From Mycolicibacter heraklionensis (GTDB lineage: Bacteria > Actinomycetota > Actinomycetes > Mycobacteriales > Mycobacteriaceae): DNA of 64,000 nucleotides. Below, in pieces: positions 41,753-51,614 of the stretch. Under the pieces are notes generated by a model. The model was not told the origin of the DNA, did not search any database, and saw only the letters and a program-made list of their open reading frames with translations. How positions within the stretch are numbered: the stretch's first letter is position 1; every line of letters begins with the position of its first letter. The stretch spans positions 185,611 to 249,610 of the forward strand of contig NZ_LDPO01000005.1 in assembly GCF_001021505.1 (NCBI RefSeq). Direction: 5' to 3'. Position numbers and translations under genes: made by a program.

Positions 41753-43177
41753 ATGCCGCGGACCCGCCCCGCATCCTGCGCCGTCAGTGTCGTCATTGTC
41801 GGCGCCGGCCTGATGGCCGCTCCACTGGCGGCACCGTCGGCGGCCGACGCGCACGGGGGTGTGGTGCAGCGCGCCGTCACCCACGCCTCGGATTTCTCCC
41901 TCGGCGACGGCACGGCGTTGATCGTCGGGCCCAGCGTGTTATCCACTCCCGGTCCCGGATATCAGGCGCGCTACGCCGAGCTTTTCCTTGCACCGCATGG
42001 CTTTACCGGCACCACACAGGCCGTGACCACGCCCGAACAGCTCTACCCGTTCACCGGCCCTTTCAGCGGAAAGCTCGACGACTCGTTGGCGCAGGGGCAA
42101 CAGGATCTGTACGCAGCGGTCATGCACCAACTGGCCGGCGGAGATGTCGACGCCGCGCATCCGATCGTCATCGGCGGATATTCGCAGAGCACCGTCATCG
42201 AATCGATGCTGCAGCACCAGCTCGCGAGTGCGGGTGTCCCCAGTGACTATGTGCATTTCGTGATGGTCGGCGATGTCAGCTCGCCGAACGGCGGCCTGCT
42301 GGAGCGCTTCAACCTGCCCGATGATGCGCAGCCGAACCTGCCGAGCCTGGGTATCACGTTCGGTGGGGCCGGGCCGTCCGACCTTTACCCGACCGAGGTC
42401 TACAACCACGAATACGACGGCTTCGCCGACTTCCCGCAGTATCCGATCAACATCTTGGCCGACATCAACGCCTTGTTGGGCATCGTATTTGAGCACACCA
42501 CCTACCTGGGCCTGTCGGCCGAGCAGATCAGTGACGCGATCCTGCTGCCGAATGCGTCGCCGGACTCGCTGACCAACTACTACATGATTCCGGCCGACGG
42601 GCTGCCGCTACTGGACCCGCTGTTGTTCTTCGGAAACGGCGGTAAGGCGCTCTACGATCTGCTCGAACCGGTGATGACCATCCTGGTGAACCTGGGCTAC
42701 GGCAACATCGAGCACGGCTGGAGCCAAGGCCCCGCCGACGTGGCGACGCCATTGGGGTTCCTGCCGGATTCGGCCACGCTGGCAGCTCTCATGCAGGAGT
42801 TGCCGCAGGCGCTGAGCAACGGCTGGCAGCAGGGCGTCTCCGCCTTCTTCGACGACATCTTCCACCCCACCGACACCACACCGGCGTTCATCACCGAATT
42901 CGCCAACGAACTCAGCGGTGACATCGCCACCGGCAGCGAGCTGGCAGCGTTCTTCTCGAATTTCCCCACGTTGCAAGACCTTTTCGGCACCTTCCCACCC
43001 CATACCGGCATTCCGTTCCTGGACGTGGGCACCGCGTTGTTGTTCAACCTCCCGCAGATCGACTACGAGATCTTCACCTCGGAGCTGGCCGACGGGAATC
43101 TGCTCGACGCCATCGGAACCACGCTGGCGTACGACTTGGGGATATTGCCGCTTGCCCTGGTGGGCGCAGTGATCTGA
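41753..43177 (+). CDS. Secreted PE-PPE-domain serine hydrolase, copy 1
   Basis: 474 residues. The N-terminal Sec-type signal peptide (SVVIVGAGLMAAPLAAPSAADA) is followed by a PE-PPE domain (PF08237-type alpha/beta hydrolase): GTALIVGPSVLSTPG, the nucleophile elbow GGYSQS, GDVSSPNGGLLERF and EYDGFADFPQYPIN. This domain normally sits at the C terminus of PE or PPE proteins; here it stands alone with its own signal. Likely cell-envelope esterase or acyltransferase. The ATG at 41753 follows AAAGG. Highly similar to the next gene. Confidence 0.88.
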   Translation: MPRTRPASCAVSVVIVGAGLMAAPLAAPSAADAHGGVVQRAVTHASDFSLGDGTALIVGPSVLSTPGPGYQARYAELFLAPHGFTGTTQAVTTPEQLYPFTGPFSGKLDDSLAQGQQDLYAAVMHQLAGGDVDAAHPIVIGGYSQSTVIESMLQHQLASAGVPSDYVHFVMVGDVSSPNGGLLERFNLPDDAQPNLPSLGITFGGAGPSDLYPTEVYNHEYDGFADFPQYPINILADINALLGIVFEHTTYLGLSAEQISDAILLPNASPDSLTNYYMIPADGLPLLDPLLFFGNGGKALYDLLEPVMTILVNLGYGNIEHGWSQGPADVATPLGFLPDSATLAALMQELPQALSNGWQQGVSAFFDDIFHPTDTTPAFITEFANELSGDIATGSELAAFFSNFPTLQDLFGTFPPHTGIPFLDVGTALLFNLPQIDYEIFTSELADGNLLDAIGTTLAYDLGILPLALVGAVI

Positions 43178-43247
43178 CCTCTATACCCGCGTTGTTTATC
43201 GTCGACCACCGCAACAGCCTGATCGGGCTGCCCGAAGGAGAACCCCA

Positions 43248-44666
43248 GTGAATCACGTACGCGGCCCCGTGGGCGCTGTTGCCATCGCCGTCATGGGTGC
43301 CGGCTTGATCGCACCTACCGCGGCGGCTGCGCCGTCCACTGCCCTGCATATTCCCGGAGTGCGCCTGGCCGCCAATGACGTTGCGGTTCAGCCGCTGGGC
43401 GGCGGCACGGCGTTCATCATCGGCGGCAGTGGCCTGGCCACGCCCGGCCCGTCTTACGTGGACGCCGCCATGTCGCTGTATCTGGAGCCGCTCGGCTTCA
43501 CCGGCACGACCCAGGTTGTCACCACACCGGAACAGCTCTACCCGTTCTTGGGTCCCTTCGGCGGGACGCTGGATGAATCACTGGCACAGGGTCAGCAGAA
43601 CCTCTACGACGCGATCATGGCTGCGTACCAGAACGGAGACCTGAGCGCCGAAAATCCCGCGGTGGTGTTCGGCTGGTCGCAGGGCGCGGTCATCGAGTCG
43701 CTGTTGCAGTACCAGCTCGCGAGTGCCGGCGTGCCCAGTGACTACGTGCATTTCGTGATGATCGGTGATGTCAGCGCCCCGAACGGCGGCATGCTGGAGC
43801 GCTTCAATCTGCCGGACAATGCGCAGCCCACTCTTCCGAGCATCGGTCTCACATTCAGTGGCGCCGGACCGTCGGATCTCTACCTGACCGAGGTCTACAA
43901 CCGTGAATACGATGGGTTCGCCGACTTCCCGCAATACCCGATCAACTTCTTGTCGGTCCTCAACGCGATCTTCGGAATTGCCTTCCAGCACACCACTTAT
44001 CTGGGGCTGACGGCCGATCAGATCAATGACGCGATCCTGCTGCCGAATGCATCGCCGGATTCGTTGACCAACTACTACATGATTCCGACCGAGGGGCTGC
44101 CGCTGCTGTATCCGCTGTTGTTCTTCGGAAGCGGGGGACAGGCGCTCTACGATCTGTTCGAGCCGGTCACCCGCATCCTAGTGAACCTGGGCTACGGCAA
44201 TATCGAGCACGGCTGGAGTCAAGGCCCCGCCGACGTGGCGACTCCGTTGGGTTTTCTGCCGGATTCGGCGACGCTGGCGGCACTCATGCAGGAGTTGCCG
44301 CAGGCGCTGAGCAACGGCTGGCAGCAGGGTGTCTCCGCGTTTGTCGACGACATCGTGAACCCGACCAACACTCCGCCGGCCTTCATGGCCGAGATGGAGG
44401 GCTTCATCAACGCGATCTCCGACACGCAGATGGCGGATTTCGTGTCGACCTTCCCCACGCTGGATGACCTGTTCGGTACCTTCCCGCCGCACACCGGTAT
44501 TCCGTTCCTGGACGTGGGCACCGCGCTGTTGTTCAACTTGCCGCCGATCAACTTCGACATCTTCGCCTCGGAGCTGGCCGACGGCAATCTCCTGAACGCC
44601 ATCGGCCTCCCACTCGCGGTTGACCTGGGAATACTGCCGCTCGCCTTACTGGGCGCGCTGATCTGA
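43248..44666 (+). CDS. Secreted PE-PPE-domain serine hydrolase, copy 2
   Basis: 472 residues, a tandem duplicate of the preceding gene. Signal peptide at about 6-27; GTAFIIGGSGLATPG, nucleophile elbow FGWSQGAVIES, then long stretches essentially identical to copy 1, such as EPV..ILVNLGYGNIEHGW and ADVATPLGFLPDSATLAAL. The GTG at 43248 follows GAAGGAG. The two copies differ around the nucleophile (GYSQS versus GWSQG), suggesting drift in specificity. Convergent with the PPE gene. Confidence 0.88.
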   Translation: MNHVRGPVGAVAIAVMGAGLIAPTAAAAPSTALHIPGVRLAANDVAVQPLGGGTAFIIGGSGLATPGPSYVDAAMSLYLEPLGFTGTTQVVTTPEQLYPFLGPFGGTLDESLAQGQQNLYDAIMAAYQNGDLSAENPAVVFGWSQGAVIESLLQYQLASAGVPSDYVHFVMIGDVSAPNGGMLERFNLPDNAQPTLPSIGLTFSGAGPSDLYLTEVYNREYDGFADFPQYPINFLSVLNAIFGIAFQHTTYLGLTADQINDAILLPNASPDSLTNYYMIPTEGLPLLYPLLFFGSGGQALYDLFEPVTRILVNLGYGNIEHGWSQGPADVATPLGFLPDSATLAALMQELPQALSNGWQQGVSAFVDDIVNPTNTPPAFMAEMEGFINAISDTQMADFVSTFPTLDDLFGTFPPHTGIPFLDVGTALLFNLPPINFDIFASELADGNLLNAIGLPLAVDLGILPLALLGALI

Positions 44667-44678
44667 CCGGCCCAGCAC

Positions 44679-45923
44679 CTACCCGGCGCTGGGCGGCCGG
44701 TTCATCACCCGGTGGCGGTAGCCGTACCGGGGAACGAACCGGAAGCCGGTAGGGCCGCCGTTGGCCGCGGCACTGGCCCCGGGAAGACCCGCCATGCCGG
44801 CCAACCCTGCCATGCCGCCGCGCGGCATCGCGCCGGCCTCCGCAGCGGCCACCCGGCTCGAAGCCAGTGTCGCCGCAGCCTGATTGGCCGAAGTCGGAGC
44901 CATCGGCCAGCTCTGCGGCACCGACAACGCCCCGACCTGGATGCCCCGGCCCAGGGCGACCGACGGTGATGCGGCGCCGAACCCCGGGGTGTAGGAGGCT
45001 GCGGTTCCCGCCTTCGCGACCTCGGCCACCTTGGTCAGTTCGGTGAAGAACGCCCTGGCATCGGCCACCGCCTGACCGGAGACCTCCTCACCGTTGAGGA
45101 ACTGACCGGCCATGTCAAAGAGCCGGAACGGGCCCATGGCGGAGTTGGTGTAGCCGGTGAGTGTGTTCAACGGAGTGACGATCTGTTGCAGAAACGCGGT
45201 CCACGCCGCCGAGCCGGTGGTTGGTGCGGTACCGGTAGCCGGGACCACGGGCGTCCCAGTGGCCGCGCCCGCCTGAGTGAGTGACTGCAAGGACGAGTTC
45301 AACGCCTGCGAGGTCGCCTGGGAGGCGGCCTGCGACGCCGCCGAGTTGCCGACGGCCTGGGTGGTCGCGGTGGCCTGCCCCGCCTGCGCAGCAGGGTTAG
45401 TGGTCTGCGGCGGCGAGGTGAACTCCGACAACTGCGACGCCGCCGCGGAACCACCGGCATAGGCATACATCGCCGCGGCGTCCTGCGCCCACATCGCCGC
45501 GTAATGCGCTTCGGTCGCCGCGATGGCCGGGGTGTTCTGGCCGAAGAAGTTGGTGGCGACCAACATCATCAGCTGGGCCCGGTTGGCGAACACCATCTGG
45601 GGCGGCACCGTCATCGCGAACGCGGCTTCGAAGGCGGCCGCCGCGGCCTTGGCCTGCATGGCCGCCTGTTCGGCTTGCGCGGCCGTCGTCTTGAACCAGG
45701 TGGTGAACGGCAGTGCCGCCGCGGCCATCGCGGTCGCCGACGGTCCGCGCCACGGACCGCTGGTCAGGTCCGCGATGGTCATGTCCACCGCGGCCGCGGT
45801 CACGCTCAACTCTTGGGCCAAGACATCCCAGGCCCCCGCTGCTGCCAACATCGAACCGGAGCCGGCACCCGCGTACATCCGCGTGGAATTGACCTCCGGA
45901 GGCAGCGCCCCGTAGTCGATCAT
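44679..45923 (-). CDS. PPE family protein (PPE-SVP subgroup)
   Basis: 414 residues. PPE domain (about 1-180) starting with DYGALPPEVNSTRMYAG, with the W-x-G region SGPWRGPSATAM; the later GALSVPQSW places it in the SVP subgroup. Exported with a PE partner by an ESX system (ESX-5 for most SVP proteins). Last gene of a PE-PPE-PPE set. The C-terminal tail is Gly/Pro-rich, ending YGYRHRVMNRPPSAG. Confidence 0.93.
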   Translation of the reverse strand: MIDYGALPPEVNSTRMYAGAGSGSMLAAAGAWDVLAQELSVTAAAVDMTIADLTSGPWRGPSATAMAAAALPFTTWFKTTAAQAEQAAMQAKAAAAAFEAAFAMTVPPQMVFANRAQLMMLVATNFFGQNTPAIAATEAHYAAMWAQDAAAMYAYAGGSAAASQLSEFTSPPQTTNPAAQAGQATATTQAVGNSAASQAASQATSQALNSSLQSLTQAGAATGTPVVPATGTAPTTGSAAWTAFLQQIVTPLNTLTGYTNSAMGPFRLFDMAGQFLNGEEVSGQAVADARAFFTELTKVAEVAKAGTAASYTPGFGAASPSVALGRGIQVGALSVPQSWPMAPTSANQAAATLASSRVAAAEAGAMPRGGMAGLAGMAGLPGASAAANGGPTGFRFVPRYGYRHRVMNRPPSAG

Positions 45924-45936
45924 TTCGGCCTCGGTG

Positions 45937-47124
45937 CTATCCGCCGAAGGGGCGACGCGGCATGACGGTCAACGCGGTTCCGTAACGCGGCCCACCAAAC
46001 CCGCGGAAGCCGGCTCCTGCCGCGCCCGCAGCCGGGATACCCGGCATTCCGGGCATTCCCGCCGGAGGTGCGATCGGGGCACCGCCGAGAATTCCGCCCG
46101 CGGACGGCAGCGCCGCCGCGGCAGCGGGACCCACCGGCACCCAGGAGCCGCCGGAAACCGGGCCCAGCGTGGACGCCGCCGCCATGGGCGGAACCCAGGC
46201 CGCCGGGACCGAGAGGCCGCCGACTGCGCCGGCGGCACCCGAGGCCGCGCTCGCGGCGCCGGAAGCGGCGCCACTGGCTGCCGAGGCCGCGGCCGGTGCC
46301 GCCGCTTTGGCGCCGTCGGCGAACAACTTCTGCAGGCCGAGCACACCGCTGACGCCACGCCAGACCGCACAGACGTTGTTGGACTGCAGGTTCGAGTTGC
46401 TCACCAGCTGGGTCATGAGCTGGTTGGACAGGTTGTAGTTCGGGTCGGCGAGGATGTCATCGGCGCCATAAGTCGAGCCGTCGGCAGCCTTGGGGGTCAG
46501 CGAGTTCAGCAGGTTCTGCAACGTGCTGGACGCCTTGGTGGCCGTGGCAGTGCCGCTCGCCGAGGCGACCGCGTTGGCGTTCGCGGCGTCACCACCCGGG
46601 TTGGTCGGGTTGGGCGGCGCGGTGAAGTCGTTGAGCTGGGTCGCGGCGCTGGACTGGGCGTGGTAGCCGTACATCGCCAGCGTGTCCTGCGCCCACATCT
46701 CACCGTGCTCGGCCTCGGTGGCCGCGATCGACGGGGTGTTCTGCCCGAGGATGTTGGTGGCGACCAACTGCTGCAGGAGCTGGCGGTTCGCGGTGACGGC
46801 CACCGGCGGCACCGTCTGGGCGTGTGCGCTCTCGTAAGCGGCTGCGGCGGCCCGGCCCTGCGTGGCGGCCTGCTCGGCCTGCGCGGCGGTGAGCTCCATC
46901 CAGTTCACGTAGGGCGCTGCTGCGGTTGCCATCGACGCCGACGCGGCCCCGAGCCATTCCTCTGAGGTCAGCTGGTTGATGACGGCCCGGTACTCGGCCG
47001 CAACGGTTTTCAGTTCAGCCGCCAGCGCACTCCACGCCGACGCGGCTACGGCCATGGGCTCCGAGCCGGGCCCGGAGTAGATCATGGTGGAGGTCACCTC
47101 AGGAGGCAACGACAAGTAGTCCAT
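45937..47124 (-). CDS. PPE family protein (PPE-SVP subgroup)
   Basis: 395 residues. N terminus DYLSLPPEVTSTMIYSGPGS, WxG-like EEWLGAASASM, YHAQSS linker, and the GLSVPAAW motif near residue 310. Ten bases after the PE stop, so PE and this PPE are the likely secreted heterodimer. C-terminal tail ends GTALTVMPRRPFGG, similar to the downstream PPE, suggesting duplication. Confidence 0.93.
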   Translation of the reverse strand: MDYLSLPPEVTSTMIYSGPGSEPMAVAASAWSALAAELKTVAAEYRAVINQLTSEEWLGAASASMATAAAPYVNWMELTAAQAEQAATQGRAAAAAYESAHAQTVPPVAVTANRQLLQQLVATNILGQNTPSIAATEAEHGEMWAQDTLAMYGYHAQSSAATQLNDFTAPPNPTNPGGDAANANAVASASGTATATKASSTLQNLLNSLTPKAADGSTYGADDILADPNYNLSNQLMTQLVSNSNLQSNNVCAVWRGVSGVLGLQKLFADGAKAAAPAAASAASGAASGAASAASGAAGAVGGLSVPAAWVPPMAAASTLGPVSGGSWVPVGPAAAAALPSAGGILGGAPIAPPAGMPGMPGIPAAGAAGAGFRGFGGPRYGTALTVMPRRPFGG

Positions 47125-47133
47125 CGCGGTGAC

Positions 47134-47433
47134 CTAACCGGCCGCTGCTGCGTTAGCAGCCTCGGTTGCGGCGTATGCGTTGGCTCCGTTGCTCAGGGCG
47201 TTCACGAACATCTCGTGGACGGCCACCGCCTGCGCGCTCACGGTTTGGTAGGCCTGGGCGTGGGCGGCGAACTGGGCGGCGGTCAGCGCGGATACCTCGT
47301 CGGCGGCGGCCGGCACCACGCCCGTGGTGGGCGCCGCGGCCGCGGCACTGTGCGCGGCCAGCGACGAACCGATGGTTCGCAGGTTGGCGACGGCGGCCAG
47401 CAACGCTTCGGGTTGCGTTGTGACGAACGACAT
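47134..47433 (-). CDS. PE family protein
   Basis: 99 residues, PE domain only: SFVTTQPEALLAAVANL, central Ala-rich helices and the C-terminal YAATEAANAAAAG with a YxxxD/E-like secretion signal. ATG at 47433 with AGGAG nine bases upstream. First gene of PE-PPE-PPE; no esx genes or type VII machinery nearby. Confidence 0.94.
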   Translation of the reverse strand: MSFVTTQPEALLAAVANLRTIGSSLAAHSAAAAAPTTGVVPAAADEVSALTAAQFAAHAQAYQTVSAQAVAVHEMFVNALSNGANAYAATEAANAAAAG

Positions 47434-47653
47434 GAAGGCTCCTCGTCGAAGTCTTTTCAAGTTCCGCGATCGCTGCATTGCGGATCGCGTACGCCCTTGG
47501 GCGCAGACCCGACGCTATGCGATCTGACGCCCGACACACAGCCACGAAGGGGACTTTTCGGAGACTGTCAGCAGTTGTTCATTGACAGTTGGAAAAGGCA
47601 CCCGAAACATTCACCGAGCAGCCCTCTGGCGTTGGTTTGCCTTCACCTGTTGT

Positions 47654-48700
47654 TCACTTTGTCGACGCCGCTTCAGCTAACAGTCGCAGAGTGGATTCGC
47701 GCCCCGGTGCGCGGGCTGGGTCGGTGCCGCGCCGGGCGGATGCGACCGGGTTGAGCATCAACTCGTCCACGCCGAACCGGTCGGCCAGTTCCCGCAGTTG
47801 CGTGAGTGCTTCGGCCGGTGTTCCGACCACGGCCCGTTCGAGTTCGCCCTGCGCGACGCGGTGCTGCTGCGGAGTGAGAGTTGCGTGCTCGGCGTCTTCG
47901 ACCAGTTCCAGGGGGCCGGGTGGTTGTCCGGTCGCGGTTCGGGCCTGCAGCCGCAGATACGGAAGAATCAAAGCCGTTGCCTCTTCGTATGTTTCGGCAA
48001 CCACGGTGTTCACGGTCAAAAACGCGACCGGCTCGGCGGCAAGCTCGCTCGGGACGAACCGCGACCGGTAGCACGCCAGCGCCTCGTCGGTGTGTTCGCC
48101 GAACAGGTGATGGCCGAATACGTAGGGCAGCCCCTTGGTCGCGGCGACTAGGGCTGACTGCACCGAGGAGCCCAGCACGAACACGCGCGGCCTGGTCAGC
48201 GCGTGCGGCGTCGACCGCAGAATGTAGCTGCGGTCCGCCAGTTGCACTGACACTCCCGCGGTGCCCAGCAGGGCGATCACGTCGGTGAGATTGTCGGGAA
48301 AATCATTGAGGCCCTGGTTGTCATGGTCGCCGCGTCCGCCGCGCAACACCGTCGACGCCACCGGATCCGCTCCGGAGGCACGTCCGATGCCCAGGTCGAT
48401 ACGTCCGGGATGGGCGGCCTCCAGCAGCGCGAACTGCTCGGCCACGGCCAGGGGCGCATGATTGGGCAACATCACTCCACCCGAGCCCACCCGAATACGC
48501 GAGGTGGCAGCGGCGATCATCGCGGTCAGCACCGCCGGGCTGGTCGCCGCCACCGATGGGATGTTGTGGTGCTCGGCGACCCAGTAGCGGGCGTAGTCCA
48601 GATCGTCGGCGATCTTCGCGAGTCGCATCGTTGCCGCCAGTGCATCCGGAGTGGACTGGTCGGTGCGGACCGGCGTGAGATCGAGGACGGAGAGGCGCAC
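47654..48700 (-). CDS. LLM-class flavin-dependent oxidoreductase (MsnO8-like)
   Basis: 348 residues, luciferase-like TIM barrel: SVLDLTPVR start, YWVAEHHNIPSVA, RIRVGSGGVMLPNHAPL and HPGRIDLGIGRASG, characteristic of the MsnO8/bacterial luciferase-alpha-like group. Probably F420- or FMN-dependent; substrate unknown. The GTG at 48700 begins the conserved N-terminal strand. Divergent from the methyltransferase. Confidence 0.9.
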   Translation of the reverse strand: MRLSVLDLTPVRTDQSTPDALAATMRLAKIADDLDYARYWVAEHHNIPSVAATSPAVLTAMIAAATSRIRVGSGGVMLPNHAPLAVAEQFALLEAAHPGRIDLGIGRASGADPVASTVLRGGRGDHDNQGLNDFPDNLTDVIALLGTAGVSVQLADRSYILRSTPHALTRPRVFVLGSSVQSALVAATKGLPYVFGHHLFGEHTDEALACYRSRFVPSELAAEPVAFLTVNTVVAETYEEATALILPYLRLQARTATGQPPGPLELVEDAEHATLTPQQHRVAQGELERAVVGTPAEALTQLRELADRFGVDELMLNPVASARRGTDPARAPGRESTLRLLAEAASTK

Positions 48701-48792
48701 AGCGGCGATCTTGCCATCACCGGGGCGACTGTCGCCGTTCGTACACCGCGCGTTCTGATTTCGTTAACCGGGCTCGCGCACAGTTGGGGGCG

Positions 48793-49518
48793 ATGAACAG
48801 CGATACCGAGCTCGGCGCCGCGGCGCCGGCAAGCCCTCCCGAGCCGTGGGACATCGGCCGTCCGCAGCCGGTGGTGCAGCAACTGGTGGCGTGCGGCGCG
48901 CTGCGCGGGGAAGTCCTCGACCCCGGAACCGGCTCGGGTCACCACGCGATTCACTATGCGGCCCATGGCTATTCGACAACAGGACTCGACCTTTCCCCGG
49001 CCGCCATCGCGGTCGCGCGACGTAACGCCGCCCAAGCCGGTGTGACAGTCGACTTCCAGGTGGCCGACGCGGTGGACCTCGTCGGGTTCGACGGCCGGTT
49101 CGACACCGTGGTCGACAGCGCGTTCTACCACCTGTTCCAGGACGACGAAGAAACCCAGTTGCGCTACGCGCGCAGCCTGCACCGGGCGACCAGGCCCCAA
49201 GCCCGGCTGTTCATGTTCGAAGCCGGGCGCCACAACGTCAACGGCTGGCAATTGGACGGGTTGTCGCCGGAGCGCTTCGGTCCGCTGCTCGAATCCGCCG
49301 GGTGGCGGATCGACCACATCGGCACCACGACCTATCAGGGGACTTTTGAACCGACTGCGTTCACCGACATGGTCACGGTGATGGAGGCGCTGGGCCGCGA
49401 GGACCTGCTGGACGGTGTGCGCGCGCTGGCCGAGCGGTTCGCGTACCTGCAACCGCTGCTCGAAGACAACCTGGTGCACATGCCGTTCTGGGCGGTCACC
49501 GCCACCCGGATCGACTAG
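48793..49518 (+). CDS. Class I SAM-dependent methyltransferase
   Basis: 241 residues. SAM-binding motif I VLDPGTGSGHHAIHYA, acidic post-I TTGLDLSPAAI, and motif II-like FDTVVDSAFYHLF. Methyltransf_25-type small-molecule methylase; substrate unknown. The ATG at 48793 is chosen over a TTG nine bases upstream. Sits 16 bp before the SRAP gene and may be co-transcribed. Confidence 0.86.
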   Translation: MNSDTELGAAAPASPPEPWDIGRPQPVVQQLVACGALRGEVLDPGTGSGHHAIHYAAHGYSTTGLDLSPAAIAVARRNAAQAGVTVDFQVADAVDLVGFDGRFDTVVDSAFYHLFQDDEETQLRYARSLHRATRPQARLFMFEAGRHNVNGWQLDGLSPERFGPLLESAGWRIDHIGTTTYQGTFEPTAFTDMVTVMEALGREDLLDGVRALAERFAYLQPLLEDNLVHMPFWAVTATRID

Positions 49519-49534
49519 CTGTCACCATGAAGGT

Positions 49535-50338
49535 ATGTGCGGGCGTTTCGCGGTGACCACCGATCCGGCGTTACTGGCCACGCGCATCGATGCGGTCAAC
49601 GAGATGCCGGCCGACGCCGACACGAGCCCGAACTACAACGTAGCGCCCACCGACCCGATCGCGGCCCTGGTCAGCCGGCACTCTGAGCCCGGCGGTTCAG
49701 CGAGGCTCGACGCAGGAGAGGCGAAGCTGGAACCGCCGCATAAACCCGGCGACGCACCGACGCGGCGGCTGCGGCTGATGCGCTGGGGACTGGTGCCGCC
49801 GTGGACGAAGTCCGGTCCCGACGGCGCGCCGGTGTCCGGCGGCCCGTTGATGATCAACGCCCGTGCCGAGAAGGTCACCACCTCACCGGCGTACTCCGCG
49901 TCCGCGCAGCGGCGGCGCTGCCTGGTGCCGATGGACGGCTACTACGAATGGCGCAGCGAGCCGGGCGGGCCCAAGGCCCGCAAGACGCCGTTCTACATCC
50001 ACGGTGACGGCGCGATGCTGTTTGCGGCCGGCCTGTGGTCGGTCTGGCGCCCCAACCGGTCCGCCGATGCGGTGCTCAGCGTCGCGATCATCACCACTGC
50101 GGCCGTCGGCGAACTCGCCGGGATTCACGACCGGATGCCCTTGCTGTTACCCGAAAACCATTGGGACACCTGGTTGGATCCGGACGCGGCGATCGACACC
50201 ACCCTGCTGGCCCGCCCGCCGGACGTGGCAGGGATCGCGGTACGTGAAGTCTCGACGCTGGTCAACAGCGTACGAAACAACTCGGCTGAGCTGATCGCAC
50301 CGGCCGAGCCGCAACCCGAGCAGGCCTACCTGCTCTAA
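49535..50338 (+). CDS. SRAP-domain (YedK/HMCES) abasic-site DNA shield protein
   Basis: 267 residues. Catalytic Cys2 (MCGRF), Asn in NARAEKV, Glu in DGYYEW and His in IHDRMP: the full SRAP active site that crosslinks abasic sites in ssDNA through a thiazolidine. Protects replication forks. Equivalent to Rv3226c. A TAA/TAG stop overlap of four bases with the convergent PPE gene. Confidence 0.95.
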   Translation: MCGRFAVTTDPALLATRIDAVNEMPADADTSPNYNVAPTDPIAALVSRHSEPGGSARLDAGEAKLEPPHKPGDAPTRRLRLMRWGLVPPWTKSGPDGAPVSGGPLMINARAEKVTTSPAYSASAQRRRCLVPMDGYYEWRSEPGGPKARKTPFYIHGDGAMLFAAGLWSVWRPNRSADAVLSVAIITTAAVGELAGIHDRMPLLLPENHWDTWLDPDAAIDTTLLARPPDVAGIAVREVSTLVNSVRNNSAELIAPAEPQPEQAYLL

Positions 50339-51609
50339 CGTCCGACCAGGCTGCGCCTTTCCAGCGCGTACTCCTCGTCGGTGATAATCCCGGCGTTGCG
50401 CAGCTCGGCCAGCTCACGCAGTTCGATGTCCGCCCCCATCAACAGGCCGAGCGCTGAGTGTGCCGGCAACTCCGGCAGCTCGTCGGCCGGCCGTGCCGGC
50501 GCCGGGGCGGCGGTACCGGCAGTCGGGATACGGCGGCCGCTGGCGGCGCCCGCTCCGGCCCTTCCGGCCACGCCGGCCGCGGCCATGCCCACCGCGGGGA
50601 TCATCATCTCGCCGGCGGCGACGGCCGGGACGGCGGACGTCCCGGCTGCCGTGCCGACGGAGACCAGCGACATGCCGATCTGCGGAGCCACCACCGCCGG
50701 TGCGGCCGACGCCCAGGCCAGCGGCACCGACAGGCCGCTGATCGACGTCGCCGAGGCCAGGTTGGCCGAGATCGGCAGCGCGCCGGTCATCGCGGCGCGC
50801 AGCAACTCCTGGCCGATCTCGGCCGCGCCCATCGCGTCGAACAAGAACGTGCCGAGCGCGTCGATGCCGAACGTGCCCATCGAGTCGACAACCAGCTCGA
50901 CCCCGGCGATGCCGACCTCCATCGCGGGTTCGCTGATCAAGAGCGCGTCCGCGCCAACGGCTTCGGCCAGGGCCGACGAGGATTCCAGCGCATGGGTGAC
51001 AGTGGTGATGACGCCCTCGCCGTGGCCCTCCGAGGTGGTGGCGGCCGCCTGCATGACGGCCGCTGACTGGGCCGACGCAGCAGCGGAGTTGGTGGTGCGC
51101 GGTGGTTGACGGAACGGGGTCAGCCTGCTGGCGGCGGCGGCGCCGGCGGCGTAGCCATACATGGCGGTGGCGTCCTGGGCCCACATCTCGTAGTAGTGGG
51201 CCTCGGTGGCCGCGATCGCCGGCGTGTTCTGGCCCAGGAAGTTGGTCGCGACCAGCGTCATCAGTAGGCTGCGGTTGGCGGCGATGACCGGCGGCGGCAC
51301 GGTCATGGCGAAAGCGGACTCGTAGGCGGCGGTCGCGGCGCGGGCCGCGATGGCAGTCTCCTCGGCCTGGATCGCGGCGGTGTACAGCCACTGGGCGTAC
51401 GGGGCCGCGGCGGCGGCCATTGCTCGCGCGCTGGGGCCTGCCCAGCCGGAGCTCAGTTCGGTGAGCACCGAGGTGTAGGCGAGTCCCGCGGCGTGCAGTT
51501 CGGCGCCCAGCGCATCCCAGGACGACGCCGCGGCCAGCAAGGGGCCGGCGCCCGCGCCGGAATACATTCGGCCGGAGTTGACCTCCGGCGGCAACAGTGC
51601 GAAATCCAT
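50335..51609 (-). CDS. PPE-SVP protein with C-terminal SHOCT-like motif (copy 1)
   Basis: 424 residues. PPE domain ([19 protein letters not shown]), WxG-like [14 protein letters not shown] motif SGLSVPLAW near residue 300, then a Pro/Ala linker and a C-terminal helix-hairpin [19 protein letters not shown] matching the SHOCT consensus (about 395-424). SHOCT motifs are usually oligomerisation modules at protein ends. No PE partner adjacent. The adjacent PPE gene has the same architecture. Confidence 0.9.
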   Translation of the reverse strand: MDFALLPPEVNSGRMYSGAGAGPLLAAASSWDALGAELHAAGLAYTSVLTELSSGWAGPSARAMAAAAAPYAQWLYTAAIQAEETAIAARAATAAYESAFAMTVPPPVIAANRSLLMTLVATNFLGQNTPAIAATEAHYYEMWAQDATAMYGYAAGAAAASRLTPFRQPPRTTNSAAASAQSAAVMQAAATTSEGHGEGVITTVTHALESSSALAEAVGADALLISEPAMEVGIAGVELVVDSMGTFGIDALGTFLFDAMGAAEIGQELLRAAMTGALPISANLASATSISGLSVPLAWASAAPAVVAPQIGMSLVSVGTAAGTSAVPAVAAGEMMIPAVGMAAAGVAGRAGAGAASGRRIPTAGTAAPAPARPADELPELPAHSALGLLMGADIELRELAELRNAGIITDEEYALERRSLVGR

Positions 51610-51614
51610 AGCTG

